Assembly: GCA_002007465.1 (NCBI GenBank)
Contig: LNAC01000009.1
Span: forward strand, 147,238 to 211,237
Direction of reading: 5' to 3'
DNA length: 64,000 nucleotides
Origin: Ailurus styani
Taxonomy: Eukaryota; Chordata; Mammalia; Carnivora; Ailuridae
Part shown: positions 20,780 through 32,099 of the stretch, in pieces
Layout: each line of letters begins with the position of its first letter
Position numbering within the stretch: the first letter of the stretch is position 1
Notes under the pieces: model-generated
The model's input: only the letters and a program-made list of their open reading frames with translations
Told to the model about the DNA's origin: nothing
Databases searched by the model: none
Position numbers and translations under genes: made by a program

Positions 20780-23206
20780 CATCTGGTAGGGTCCCATGTC
20801 GCCTCCCTGACGTGTGGGTTGGAGATGGGTCCCCTGCCGCATTCATAACGGTGCTTTCATGAGCAAGTGCATCTCAAGTTAGAAACAGTTGATTTACCGA
20901 TGAACCTTACAGATGAACTAGACGTTTACTTGAGAGAACAGCGTTGAAATGAGGACCCTGTGGTTCAGCTGCTTCTCCAGGAATCACGGCCTCCCAAAAC
21001 GATGCAAACGTAAACTCTCGGGGGGTAGGTAGGGATACGTAGAATAGCCTGTTCTTAAGAATTCCTCACTGAACCTCAGCTTGGGAAACGTTTCTCACAG
21101 GACACCCCGAGTCGGTCCATTTCTAGCTTTCAGCTCTCTGGCCACCTGATTCCCCATTCCTCCCCCAAGGAAAGGCAGCATTGAAAGTGTTTGGAAATGC
21201 AGTTCACTCTCAGGCCGCCGCCGTGCTGATGAGTAACAGAGTGTCAAAGGAAGGCCAAGGAAGAGCTTCCTAATCTAGTCGGACCGACGGACGGACGGCT
21301 GACGGGGACGGAGACCCACCCGCAGGGCGGTAACAAGCCTTTTCTTCTGGCTTCCTCCCTGGGAGTGAAGGGAGTTTGAAAGGCAGGAGGCAAGGACCAC
21401 TCTGAGCAGAACTCAGGTTTTTCTTGGAGGGGTTTGCCACGGCTTGCTGCTGCTCGTGATGGGGATGTGGGAGAGATGAAGCCCCTCGCAGCCGGCGCCT
21501 CGGTCCTTACTCACTGTTCGGCGAAGACGCCTAGGCTCGGAAGGGCCCTGTGAGGCCCTGCGTTTAGAATGGGCAATGCTGCTGAGAGACAGAAGCCCCG
21601 GAAACGAAGCCGTCTGTGCCCCTGGAAGCAAGGTAAGCAGGCCCTGGGCTTTGTCTCCAGAAGGAAGATGCAGCTTTGCATTGGGATATTTTGGCTCAGA
21701 ACCAAACCTGGAACTGCTTGGGAAACATCTTCCATGCCAGAAAGCTCTGCTGGTCAGCGTAGTTTAAAGAAAATGAACAGACAGCTCTCCCAAGGAATAA
21801 AATGATTGCTGTCTCAATGTGATATCACAGCTTGGCTGAGAATGAAGTTCAGCTGGAGGTCTGTGTTCAGTGCAGCATGTATCTGTTGGTTGAAAATTTT
21901 AAACTTTAAGAAATACCCCAAATAAAAATTTTGATATCCAGGAGTTTGAATTTTTTGTAACAGTTTGGTGAGAGGATATTGTTTAAAGCTTTTAAATATA
22001 TAGCGTCTTTCTTCCAAAGAATTCAGAGTCCTTTCTGTAAGCGGTCTCATGTTTACCCATCCTAGATGCCCCTGCTGCTGGCCAGCATCCACCGACACCC
22101 ACTCTGGGTCTCTGAAGGGCTTGCATTCGTGTCAGCTCTGGGGCGGAGGACGCCGGTGGGACCACAGGCACTGCCGCGGTGCGCTTTAAACCAGGGGCCC
22201 ATCTAACCGTGTCCCAGGGTAGTTTGGTCTTCCATGCACCCGGCTGCCTTTTTCATGGTCATTAACCCCGGAGAGCAGCCGCTGGCCTTGCGGACTTCAG
22301 GCCTTGGCTCTCGTACCTCCCCTTGCCACATTTAAAAGTGGAGCTGGCGCGTGACTGGCAGCAGGACAGTTTGATTGCAGCTGAATGTATGGGTGTGTGT
22401 TTACGTGGAAAATACAGCCTGGAAGAGAACATACGGAAATGTTAACAGTCGTCGTCTTTTGTGGTCCGATTATGGGTGATTTATTTTTCTTCTTAAAAGG
22501 GAAAAGTAGGTAGCCTGCTAATTTCGTGTCAAGTTCCTGCACCTCTGACTTTCCATCTGTCGTCCTTTGTCTCCCAGTAACGTTACTGTGAAACAAGTAC
22601 TCCCTAACGCTCTTTGATTGGGTCCTGGTTTGAACAAAACAGTGATAAAGACATTTGGGGGACCGTTCAGGAGATTTGATAATGAGCTGGGTAGTAGGTG
22701 GTGTCTGGGGACTGTTGCTAATTTTATTATGTGCGATAATGGTAATGAGTCATGCGGGAGAATGTCCTTCTTTGGATAGTCATGCTAAAGTATTTAGGGG
22801 TGAAGGGTTATACTGTCTGTAATTTTACTCCAAAATGGTTCAGGTGAATGAGTGCATGCATACACACAGGGAAGCAGAGTGGGGAAGTTTAACAAGCATA
22901 GATATATGAGGTTTGTTATACTCTCTTTAATGTATTTTTACTAATGGGGGGGACCATTAGAAAAAATGATTGCTGGTTGCATCATTCTCCTGTATCCTTC
23001 AGAAGAGTGAATCTTAGCAGACATGGTTATTTACCGAGCTGGGTCAGGATCCAGCATTCTTACTCAGTGCCACGTGGGGTGGTATCTCTAGCCACCAGTA
23101 AGAAAATCGTCATAAAAATCTGTTAACTCAGAAGCACCACTTACTATAACTGGAATTTAATGTATTTACTTTCAGGTAGTCTCTGGTTTTCCTTAGAAAA
23201 GCGTGT
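20780..23206. other. unique sequence with a short (GGAC)n-like tract
   Basis: No gene or named repeat. A GGAC/CGGA-type tract lies at 21281-21315. An ORF from 21569 reaches a consensus-like splice donor (AAGCAAGGTAAGCAG at about 21627), noted as a weak exon candidate. The stretch 22640-22800 is AT-rich and repeat-free. Confidence 0.35.
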
Positions 23207-23223
23207 AAGAGTTAAAACTTCTT

Positions 23224-23436
23224 TTTTTCTTTTTTTTTTTTTAAAGATTTTATTTATTTATTTGACACAGAGAGAGAGATTGCAAGTAGGCAGAGAGGCA
23301 GGCAGAGAGACAGGGAGAGGAGGAAGCAGGCTCCCCGCTGAGCAGAGAACCCGATGCGGGCCTCGATCCCAGGACGCTGAGATCATGACCTGAGCCGAAA
23401 GCAGAGGCTTTAACCCACTGAGCCACCCAGGCGCCC
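23224..23436 (-). mobile_element. CAN SINE, young
   Basis: Inverted full-length SINE bounded by an exact 17-base duplication AAGAGTTAAAACTTCTT at 23207-23223 and 23437-23453. The head complement ends 'CACCCAGGCGCCC'. The intact tail AAAGATTTTATTTATTTATT and GA-rich middle mark it as recent. Confidence 0.97.
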
Positions 23437-23453
23437 AAGAGTTAAAACTTCTT

Positions 23454-24690
23454 GAAACTTCCATTGGAAGCAGCTGAGTTTACAGACAAAATTAAAGCCA
23501 GCGTCTGTGTTTTGTTTTGCAGTTTGTGCATGTGTGTTCAGGTAGTTTCAGCGAGAGTTGTGGGGGCACGGTGAGTGATGGCAGGCATTGCAGCAGGGTA
23601 CACAGTAAGTTGGGGTAAAAGAAAGAGCAGCTCCCTGCCCTGATTTCCAAGTCAGCATGGATCCCTTTGACCAGGAGTACGTCTTGGCCAATGTCAGGAT
23701 TTGTTTGTGCAGATTAGACCCTGGGATAGCAGTTTGTCTCCCTAATCCATAGTCCAGTGAAGCTCTGCCGGGGACTCACAGTAGCAAGGGTGTGGAGCAG
23801 CCTTTCATATTATCCGTTTGTCTCTGTCTTTAAGGGTTGTTGACGTTTTGGAAATAGGATATTAGAGCAGTATTTAGGAATCAGATTTAGTGAATCCCAG
23901 ACACTACTGTGACCCTGATCTGAGTACATTTTCCATAGTCTACACGCAACACGACTGAAATTTCAGTGTGTGACTGATGACTCCAGGCTCCCAGGCAGAA
24001 CAACATGGCGTCAGTGTCTGCTTTTGGGGCAAGTGAACTGGAAACATAACTCTCTCTCTTTTTTTTTTTTTTTTGGAAACACATCTCTGTGTGCATTTGA
24101 TACAGACGGCTTAGGCTGCCCCTGACTTCTCCATCCTGTGTGTTGTGCTGTAGTGGCAGGGGCTCCTGGGAATATAGACTTTAACCAGAGTCAGATATTT
24201 GTGATTAGGAAGGTCAAGACCAGAATACATTCCAAAAGCAAATTTAAAGGAAATCGTTATCTGCCCTTTAGGTCATTTACATTTCTGTTTCCAGGTTGTG
24301 CACCTGGAAAGTTGAAAAATTAAAGTGACAGAAGACTAGTGCATGAAACATAAATCTTACCACCTCTGCCAGCTATCCCCCTAAAGAGCCTTTTATACCT
24401 GGTAGAGAAATGTCTCTGTAATGATTTTAAACAGTGCGCAACGTGCACCCTTTGAGGGGACTGGCATTATGCTCTCTCTTATTTTCTTCATAGCTCCCGG
24501 AACCCAGAACATAAGGAAAACCAGTGCTGCCCTTTTTGATTTTACAATACCGGGCGCTCGCGGTGGTTGATAAATGTGTGAGTCATCTGTGATACCATAG
24601 TGAGTTCTAGCAGGCCCCCATACCAAAAAAAAATGTTTTTGAAGGAAAAGACAGAAAGAAAAGGATTGGAGGTAGAAGGCAGTGGCTTCC
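23454..24690. other. unique sequence with a short poly(T) run
   Basis: A T run lies at 24060-24075. No repeat family or gene could be identified. ORFs here are under 80 codons. Confidence 0.4.
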
Positions 24691-24739
24691 AGAGTGATCC
24701 TGGGAGTCCCAGCCAGCCAGAGCGGTGCCCCACACTTGC

Positions 24740-25110
24740 CGGCCGACCTTGAACACTTGGGTTTTGTAATCCCGGGTCACCTCATTCCCTCACTGTGCCC
24801 ACCTCCCACGGCTTCTCCAAATGACTGTGTTTTCCTGTGTGATTTCCTTATAGCCCTCACCACAGGTATTTTTTTATTGATCTGTTTATGTACTACCTGA
24901 TTGTAAACCGCCAGAGGGCTGTCTGTTGGGATCTTAGTTCTGTCTTCCACCCCAGACCAGAGCCTGTCGCTTGTAACCTGGGGCCCTCCGTGATGCACTC
25001 GGTAACAGAACTGCGTGCTCCCTGGCTGTCTGTGTTACCACGGGTATAAATAGGGTACGAACGGCAGAGCCTGGTCCTGGTGCGTAGTAGGTGCTTAGTA
25101 AATGCTAGCT
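24740..25110 (+). mobile_element. L2 LINE 3' end
   Basis: 'CTCACCACAGGTATTTTTTTATTG', 'CTGTTTATGTACTACCTGATTG' and 'GTAAACCGCCAGAGGGCTGTC' resemble the L2 3' UTR. 'GCGTAGTAGGTGCTTAGTAAA' near 25080 matches the L2 or MIR end signature. Confidence 0.6.
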
Positions 25111-26155
25111 ACCAATGCTGGCTGGTGTATTGTGGTTACGTGGACCTGGAAATGTTCATTCTTTGTCTTTCTCTGCTCCAAGAGGAGACATTGGGGGTGA
25201 AAATAGGTACATCTCCCTCTATTCCACAGCGGTTCTGAATTTACAAAGAGTAAATCTATTGATGATTATTCACATTTGCAAAAGATTGCTTCACAAAAAG
25301 CACTTCAATCATAGTGAACATTTAGTTGCTGGTTCATTGACCCAGACACCTGGTAAAACCTTCCATTTAGAGCTAAATTGAACTCTGAAGTACACCTATA
25401 ATCTTGCCCTCTGAGAAGACTTGTTCATTCGTTCTTTTAGAGAATTCATTTGAAGGGTTGCTTACAATGGTTGTTTTGGCTCTTGGGAGTATAACACAAG
25501 ACAGACGTTTCCTGGGGAATTAAAAATTGCAGCAATAATTGCAAATTGAATTGTTACCTCCTTCAGAAATCCCAGCAGCTTGGGGCCACACCAGCCTGGT
25601 AAATGGAAATGTTGATGGTTTCCTTGTTTATACACAGTTGGGCGTGATCGAATGAAATTAACACCCTTGGTGGAAGAGCTGACTAGGGGGAAAGGTGTCT
25701 TTCCCCAGGGCTGACTCGGGGCTGCCTGGGGGGAAGGAGATTGGCTGTCGGGGGTGGGGGTGGGAGTAAGGAGCCCTGGATTTGCATAAATTCCTCCCAT
25801 TCCCTGGTCCCTCTGCTGTAGGGGCAAAGACAGCATTGTTTGGATTCCAGTCGGCAGTGGTGTTGAGACTTGCCACTGCAAAGCTAGGTGGTGAACAAGC
25901 ATCTAGGGCCGCTGAATGCTTGTGTGCCAGGCAGTTAATACTGATGGCTTTTTGGGCCACAGCTGAAGCCGGCCCACCTCCCACCATCCGTTTTCTGGTC
26001 TTTATTTCACTGCTTTGGGGCCCCAGTGGTGTTTGGTGTCAGCCTCCCAGCCAGTACACCAGAAGGCGCAAGGGGTGGGTGCTGCCCTCAGGCCACCAGC
26101 TCAGTGCCTTCTAGCTGAGCCGGGCGAGCCATGTGACTTCATGTTTCCAAACCCG
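25111..26155. other. unique sequence, no feature recognised
   Basis: A G-rich stretch at 25749-25768 (GGGGGTGGGGGTGGGAG) could fold as a quadruplex. Overlapping ORFs at 25462-26114 on both strands have no family resemblance. Confidence 0.4.
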
Positions 26156-26159
26156 CCTC

Positions 26160-26282
26160 CTGGTCTCTGCGGGAGATTAATAAGAATGTCTGCCTCGAAG
26201 GGCTGTTGAGAGAATTAGATGAGATAATACAGCCTGTAGCGGACAGCAAGCACTTAATGATAGTAATTCTTGATATTATACA
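26160..26282 (+). mobile_element. MIRb SINE, 3' part
   Basis: 'GGGCTGTTGAGAGAATTAGATG', 'GAGATAATACAGCCTG' and 'AGCAAGCACTTAATGATAG' match MIRb 3' blocks. Confidence 0.75.
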
Positions 26283-26689
26283 TCCGCGAATGTGGGTCAT
26301 GGGTCTGGCTCTGTTCCAGCCCCAACTAGCCGTGTGAGTTTGCCTGATTCTGCCTGTTTCCTTCTCTCAGTGTAACTGATCCCATGTCAGCTGATTGCAG
26401 AGGTGCTGGTGAGGTCTGTGAGTCAGTGGCCATCTGCACTGGCCAGTGCTGTTCCTGTCTGCAGGCTCCCCGGGGGTTCAGCGTCTGGAGAAGGCGTCAG
26501 TTATGCCGAGCACCAAGGGCGCAGAGGGGATTTTTATGGAGTTGAAGTTCTTTGAAAATGGTTATTGCAGGACCCACCATCATGGAACTGTTCCTACTTA
26601 ACTAGGGTATTAAACTAATCAGGACAGTCCATGTTCCATTCTGGGTACTGTAGTGTTGAAATGTTTTTTTCATAATGATACTGTGACTG

Positions 26690-26885
26690 GGAGCGTGCCC
26701 TCTGGAACTGGATGCGGGGGTTGAATCTTTGCTCCTCCACTTGTAGTTGGCTGGTCTTGGGTGGGTGAGTTAGTTAACTGCTAGACCTCAGTTTTCTCAT
26801 CTGTAAGTAGTACCTGTAAAGTGCTTAGAATAGCTCCTGGCACATAGTTAGTGTCCCATAAGTGTTTATGATTGGTGTTATTTTT
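26690..26885 (+). mobile_element. MIRb SINE
   Basis: 'CCTCAGTTTTCTCATCTGTAA', 'GTACCTGTAAAGTGCTTAG', 'CTCCTGGCACATAGTTAG' and 'CATAAGTGTTTATGATTG' give a clear MIRb 3' end. Confidence 0.85.
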
Positions 26886-26936
26886 AGGTTAAATACAGAG
26901 GAATTACATTTCCTTTTAATTGAAAAGATGGTACTT

Positions 26937-27179
26937 GGGCGCCTGGGTGGCTCAGTGGGTTAAAGCCGCTGCCTTCGGCTCAGGTCATGATCCCAGGGTC
27001 CTGGGATCGAGGCCCACATCGGGCTCTCTGCTCAGCGGGGAGCCTGCTTCCTCCTCTCTCCTCTCTCTCTGCCTGCCTCTCTGCCTACTTGTAATCTCTC
27101 TCTCTGTGTGTCAAATGAATAAATAAAANCTTGTAATCTCTCTCTCTCTGTGTCAAATGAATAAATTAAAAAAAAAAAT
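26937..27179 (+). mobile_element. CAN SINE, young, with an assembly gap in its tail
   Basis: Sense SINE starting GGGCGCCTGGGTGGCTCAG and bounded by an exact 17-base duplication TTGAAAAGATGGTACTT (26920-26936 and 27180-27196). The tail contains an N at 27129 with the same roughly 41 bases repeated on both sides. The doubled tail is therefore very likely an assembly error and not a real structure. Confidence 0.97.
27129..27129. other. unresolved base (assembly gap)
   Basis: A single N inside the SINE tail. Its flanks 27088-27128 and 27130-27170 are near-identical. Confidence 0.99.
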
Positions 27180-27349
27180 TTGAAAAGATGGTACTTTATT
27201 AAAGATTGGGGAAAATGGACAGATGCAAAGAATAAAATGCATGTTGAGCGTCTAAATCTAAAGGGCCTGAAACATAGTGAGTGAGCAGAAGAGTTAGCTG
27301 TTACTATTAAAATTTTCCAGAGCTGCTGCACGTGCATGCGTATTTTCCA

Positions 27350-27575
27350 GAGTTGTGATCGTGTGTAAGTCATTTTTATTTCATGCTTCTGTGTGGTTTT
27401 CATAGCTACTGTAATGACTGCAACATTTCTATTATGTCAATATTCCATAACTTATTAAATCATTTACCTGCTGCTGACTATTGAAATTATTTCCCCTTTT
27501 TGCTATTATTATATGTGAGGCAACGATAAGTAGTTTCATTCATACATATTTGTGATTACGTTGCATGACTTCTTA
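27350..27575 (-). mobile_element. L1 LINE fragment, antisense
   Basis: 'CATAACTTATTAAATCATTTACC', 'TTGAAATTATTTCCCC' and 'TTTTTGCTATTATTATATG' resemble antisense L1M sequence ('ataatttatttaaccatt', 'aggttgtttccagttttt', 'gctattataaa'). Diverged. Confidence 0.5.
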
Positions 27576-27847
27576 GGTAAGACCCCAATGTAAAATTCCC
27601 AAGCCAAGAAAGTAGGGATAGCTCTATGGCCCTAAGGGATGTATCTGTATTTTCATGAGTAATCAGGTTATCTGTTAGCAACGAGCACATCAGCATTGAG
27701 CATTATCATTCTGAGATTGTTTCTCTCGTAAAACGTCTATTTACTAATGCCATTCGACCATTGTGATGAGTTACCTAATGGCACGGGGCTCAGAGATGGG
27801 CATGGGAAATTCAAAACTCATTATCAACGTTAAGAATCTGGTTTTGT

Positions 27848-28051
27848 GGGCGCCTGGGTGGCTCAGTGGGTTAAAGCCTCTGCTTTCGGCTCAGGTCATG
27901 ATCTCAGGGTCCTGGGATCGAGGCCCACATTGGGCTCCCTGCTCAGCGGGGAGCCTGCTTCCCCCCTCTCTCTCTGCCTGCCTCTCTGCCTCCTTGTGAT
28001 CTCTCTCCCTCTGTGAAATAAATAAATAAATAAATCTTTAAAAAAAAAAAA
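27848..28051 (+). mobile_element. CAN SINE, young
   Basis: Sense SINE with an exact 16-base duplication AAGAATCTGGTTTTGT at 27832-27847 and 28052-28067. It has an intact head, CT tract, AAATAAATAAATAAAT tail and poly(A). Confidence 0.97.
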
Positions 28052-28209
28052 AAGAATCTGGTTTTGTTTTAAGAGTCTCTTTTTCTCATAGTCCTTTGCA
28101 TGGGACTTGGCTCAACCTCATTCAAGCGCTGAGTTTCACAGAAAAGAGGCATGAGATTTTATTTAAGAATAGCCATTTACCATCACAACTTTTTGTCTTC
28201 TGCCTCCCA

Positions 28210-28310
28210 GGGAGCAGTGAGTATTAAATAATTCAATTAACTCATGTGAAAGGGACAGAGTAAGCCCACAAGAGTTGTTAACATTGTTAGTGTAATGATT
28301 ACCGTTAGGC
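28210..28310 (+). mobile_element. MIRb SINE fragment
   Basis: 'GAGTATTAAATAATTCAATTAAC' followed by 'GTAAGCCCACAAGAGTTGTTAAC' aligns with MIRb 'gaggattaaatgagataat...gtaagcgctcaataaatgttag'. Confidence 0.55.
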
Positions 28311-28684
28311 AGTATGACTAATGACCTGCTCTTCCTCCGCTTCAGTAGGCCTCACTCCCCTACCATTGTCTCCAACTGCTTGCATATGATGATGGGCCAC
28401 CAACTCAGTTGACGTTAAAATCGGCCTACTGCTGTTAAACAGCGTGCTGCTGAGGTGGTTTAAATCAACGGATGCCGGCCTCGGAGTGTTAGAGTAAATA
28501 ATAGTGGACGAAGGTGATGTCCGAGCCAGTTCCTCAGTGAGGCTCTAAGCCATCCATGGTCGGATGTGACCACAAATCAGGTGGGAGAGAACAGAGTTTT
28601 TGAAGTGGCGTTTGTTTACCACGCTAATGGAATCACAGATGCCTTGAGCTAGAAGAGAATGATACAAAAAATTTTCTAAGATGG

Positions 28685-28768
28685 TTCCCTAGTTTAACCA
28701 ATGAAGAAATTGAGGCTTAGGAAATGAGGTAACTTGTCTGAAGTCCTGCCATCGAGTTTGTGGCTTAC
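28685..28768 (+). mobile_element. MIR SINE fragment
   Basis: 'GAAGAAATTGAGGCTTAGGAA' and 'GAGGTAACTTGTCTGAAGTCC' match the MIR 'gatgaggaaactgaggcacag...gttaagtaacttgcccaaggtc' block. Confidence 0.75.
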
Positions 28769-28769
28769 G

Positions 28770-29484
28770 CCTCCTGCGTTAGGATAGTACTAGACCAGCA
28801 GTGTAATGTACGTACGAAGGATACAGAACAGCACAGCGTGTTGTGTATATTATGGTTGTGTATCTTACGCCTATGTTATGTATTTTCATGCTTAGAATAT
28901 AATAATATGTCCAATACATTATATAGTGACACACTACTGTATCCGTATATGGCATACGACTTGCCACAGTAACATTTGTAATAATAATGCAACAAGTAAC
29001 ATGTTGGGATATAACGCTACAGTAATGCTAATGGCTTCCTGTCTAAAAGATCTGTATCCGTAATGGACTTCCATAAATCGGTTTTTTGTTAAGTGAAAGA
29101 TCAGATGTAGGAAATGGAAACATAAGTGTGAGGAATTTTTCTCGTGAGAAGTGTGGGGTGTTGTTTTGGGTGGAGTAAGAAAAGGGAAGGAAACTTCGCT
29201 TTGTCATCAGATATTTCCAAATTTAGAACAATATCTATCCCTAGCCTTTGGCGTTAGGGTATGCTTCACCCTGGGAACACGCATACAAGACATTTCCGTG
29301 TTCGACTACTTTTCCAGCTGTGGAGAGGGTGTCACCGTTACCTTAATTGTGGCAGTGGCCAGGGGCCACTTTCTATCTGATTCCATTTTGGCGAGTGCTT
29401 CTAGGGCCCTTGATTTCAGAAGTCACTTCATACTGGAATACCAGATGACCGTTTCTGGAGACGCTGTGGACCACAGCTCAGGGG
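28770..29484. other. AT-rich unique sequence
   Basis: Rich in TATA, ATAT and TACG-type words around 28800-29000. No repeat family or gene recognised. The 143-codon ORF at 29151-29582 runs into a DNA-transposon relic and shows no domain. Confidence 0.4.
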
Positions 29485-29735
29485 GGTCAGTGAGTTGGGG
29501 ACGCGTCAGTTTCGCAAAGGGCCAGATAGTGACTGTTGCAGACCTTGCAGGGCCAAGAGGCACAATCAGGATGATTACGTAGGTACTTACATAACCAGCA
29601 GAAGTGAAACCATCCCCAGGTGTGGAAACCTTCTTTACTTTGCAGGCTGTAAACAAGCAACCTGCACTGACACCCTGGAGGCTGGTGGGTTTCGGGCTAC
29701 AGGCAGAGGTTTGCCAGCCCCTGCTCTGTGGGGTC
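29485..29735 (-). mobile_element. hAT-Charlie-type DNA transposon relic
   Basis: 'GCAAAGGGCCAGATAGTGAC', 'GACCTTGCAGGGCCAAGAGG', 'TACGTAGGTACTTACATAACC' and the end 'GGTTTGCCAGCCCC' match a common mammalian non-autonomous hAT family ('aaagggccagatagtaaa...atttggcctgcgggcc...gtttgccaaccc'). The exact MER name is uncertain, and strand here is by convention only. Confidence 0.7.
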
Positions 29736-29943
29736 ATTTTTGGTCTGCGTGCCCTCTGTTCTCATCATTATGAGCCTGGAGCTCTGAAACAGGTCATTCG
29801 TCAGTTAGGGCAAAAAAAAATCTTTTAAGTTTTCAGGCCAGAAGAGGACTTAAACGTCATCTTCCGGCTGTCTCATTTTTATAATATGGATTACTTAGCT
29901 GAACCTTCTGGCTTCTAGTCTTCCACACACACATTCAGGTCTT

Positions 29944-30140
29944 TTTTTTTTTTTTTTTTTTAAGATTTTATTTATTTATTTCACAGCGGGAGAGAGATCA
30001 CAAGGAGGCAGAGAGAGAGAGGAGGGAAGCAGGCTCCCTGCTGAGCAGAGAGCCCGATGCGGGCCTCGATCCCAGGACCCTGAGATCATGACCTGAGCCG
30101 AAAGCAGAGGCTTTAACCCACTGAGCCACCCAGGCGCCCC
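29944..30140 (-). mobile_element. CAN SINE, young
   Basis: Inverted SINE from a 20-base T run to 'CACCCAGGCGCCCC'. The exact duplication CACATTCAGGTCTT lies at 29930-29943 and 30141-30154. Confidence 0.97.
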
Positions 30141-30304
30141 CACATTCAGGTCTTTATGGATAAAAATAGTCGTCCTCATCACGACAGGCACGAGAAGATA
30201 GATGACGGAGATTTGAAGAACCTGGCGTTATTGAATGTAGACTCCTTAAATAGGCTTCCTTTACCAGTAAATGGGACACCGTACTAAGAAAAAAAATCTC
30301 CATT

Positions 30305-30420
30305 TTCTGTAGTCATTCATTCATTCATTGATGGATGTTCATTCACTCAACAAATACTTATTGAATGGGGCCTGTGTCAGGCACTGTTTTAGACTCACTC
30401 AGGGAGAACGGGGTCTACTC
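30305..30420 (-). mobile_element. L2 LINE 3' end fragment
   Basis: 'CATTCATTCATTCATTGATGG', 'CACTCAACAAATACTTATTG' and 'GGCCTGTGTCAGGCACTG' form the antisense L2 terminus. Confidence 0.75.
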
Positions 30421-30970
30421 GTGTCCACACTGGAAACCCTCGGCCTAGGGCGCAGTTCTGTGCGCAGTGGCTTCCTGTGTGTCCTGGGTCCCGACCTTGG
30501 GGGGTTGTGACAGTCGTGCAGCCCGCGGCAGCCCTCATCACTCCAGCATCAGAACTCTGGGCCGCGGGGCTGGCACAGCCGCCTGCATGTCGTGCCCTGG
30601 GAAGGCCGCTGGAGAGGGCCGGGCTCGGTGCCGATGCTACAGTCTCGGAAAGAACGGTATCTGGTTTGAAAGCAAAAACCACAGTGCAGATATTTGTTTA
30701 ATGCTCTCTTTGGGGAAAGGGAACAGATAAGTGAGTCATTAGATGAAATCAAGCATTTCCAGTCTCTCTAACCTTGCTTATGGGGAGCCTGGGAGTTTCG
30801 CCCTTTGAGGTCCCCGGTTAGGGTCCCCGCGAGCTGAGGGACAGGCTGAGGGGCAGGCGGGGCTTCTGTCTGTCTGCCGAGCTGCTCTGCTGAGCGCACC
30901 TGTGTGGCATTGTGGACTCCGAGTGGGTCTTTCTTCTGATCGACTTTGCTGTAAGAGTAAATAGTCCTGC
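30421..30970. other. unique sequence, no feature recognised
   Basis: Local GC-rich patch at 30510-30640. Overlapping ORFs in several frames (30395-30752) have no recognisable domain. Confidence 0.4.
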
Positions 30971-30974
30971 TACT

Positions 30975-31145
30975 TATTTATTATGGAACCTGGGGGAAAC
31001 TACTTAATTTCTGTCAGCTTCGATTTGTTTGTCTGTAGAAGGAAGGCACTAATGACACCTGCCCGACAGTGTGAGGAGGGAGGGAGGGAGGACTTGGCAG
31101 AGAGCTCGCCCTCCGTCCGCCTCGGCTGTGACTGTAGTTATTATG
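30975..31145 (+). mobile_element. MIRb SINE
   Basis: 'AACCTGGGGGAAACTACTTAA', 'TTTGTTTGTCTGTAGAAGG' and 'ACTAATGACACCTGCCCGAC' match MIRb middle and 3' blocks. It contains a short GGGA run at 31075-31090. Confidence 0.65.
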
Positions 31146-31214
31146 GAAGAGTCACGTCTTGGTTACATTGTAAATCATTTTTAAAAGATTTTTCTTCCAT
31201 GATCACTCTCTACT

Positions 31215-31330
31215 CTCAAAATATGTTCTTGTGGCTCTTACTCATTTAGTCATTCATTCACCGAGTTCGTGTTTGTCAAGCGCCTCCTTATGGGCAGGGT
31301 GCTGTACATTATTTTCTCCGCGCTCAGATT
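31215..31330 (-). mobile_element. L2 LINE 3' end fragment
   Basis: 'CATTTAGTCATTCATTCACC' then 'GTCAAGCGCCTCCTTATGGG' and 'CAGGGTGCTGTACATT' follow the antisense L2 end. Confidence 0.55.
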
Positions 31331-31484
31331 CATTTCTGACATTGCGATACCCAGAGCTATGGTTTGCTGAGCACCTACGTCAGTAGAATTGTTTAGCTGG
31401 GGATTAGTTTCTAAAATCAGGGTATAAAAGGGCACGTTGTGTATAGTCAGAATTACCCTTGAAACCCCTTAAATCTGTAATATA

Positions 31485-31610
31485 TCAGGGGGCGATCAAA
31501 CTTTTTCTCTACAGAGTCATGTACTAAATATTGGCTGTGCAGGCCACATATCGTCTCTGTCACAGAGTCTTCATTTTCTGAGCCTTCTGGAAACAGGCCT
31601 TGGTCTAGAT
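31485..31610 (-). mobile_element. hAT-Charlie-type relic, partial
   Basis: 'GATCAAACTTTTTCTCTACAG', 'CATGTACTAAATATTGGCTG' and 'GCAGGCCACATATCGTCTCTG' match the same hAT family as 29485-29735 ('gcaaactttttctgtaaag', 'agtaaatattttaggct', 'gcaggccatatggtctctg'). Confidence 0.7.
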
Positions 31611-31619
31611 GAACAGCCT

Positions 31620-31980
31620 GTGGTGGGCAGCCTCCAAGAGGCAAGCGTTGCCTGCCTGCCTCTTGATATCCACAGACAGAGTCCCCTCCCGTTTTGTCTC
31701 GGGTTGATCTTGTGACCGGGTGACTACTGCAGAGACAGTACGTGGTGTGTGATTTCTGACTGGGGGTGTGTTCTGCCTCCTCGCTGCCTTGGGTCCTCTG
31801 CCCTGGGGAAGGGCAGCTGCTGGGTCGAAAGGAGAGGCCCAGGAGGTGAGGAGCCGAGGCTCTCTGCTAACAGCAAGGGGATGGGCATTGAGCTTGGAAA
31901 CAGCTCCTCCGGCCCTGGGTAAGGCTCCGGTGACACAGCTCTGGCCAAGACCTGAGCCAGGACCCCCCAGCTTATTGGAA
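31620..31980 (+). mobile_element. MLT1-type LTR (ERVL-MaLR), partial
   Basis: Old solitary LTR of the mammalian MaLR group. Blocks follow the MLT1 consensus in order: 'GATCTTGTGACCGGGTGAC', 'GGTGTGTGATTTCTGACTGG', 'GGAGAGGCCCAGGAGGTGAG', 'AGCCGAGGCTCTCTGCTAACAG' and 'CCTGAGCCAGGACCCCCCAGC'. It contains no coding part of a virus and its right end is missing. Confidence 0.75.
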
Positions 31981-32099
31981 TCATCCCATTTGTGGGTGAT
32001 TATCAAATCTCCAGCAGTGGAAAGGGAACAGTGAGGAATTCTAAAGAATGCCTGCTTGCCTGCAAAGGCAGTCAAGTCAATCAATAAAAAATTCAATCA

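Noticed and set aside
21569..21640. Exon-like segment ending at a consensus donor (AAGCAAGGTAAGC)
   Set aside because: Only one splice site is convincing, the peptide matches nothing I know, and GTAAG occurs by chance at this scale.
23250..23464. ORFs containing GAWVAQWVKASAFGSGHD-like peptides, recurring at 26920, 27763, 29976, 34910, 42306, 53684, 59723 and 60365
   Set aside because: The recurring peptide is a translation of the CAN SINE head and not a protein family.
30313..30332. Short (ATTC)n array that could be called a microsatellite
   Set aside because: It is the native terminal repeat of an L2 element.
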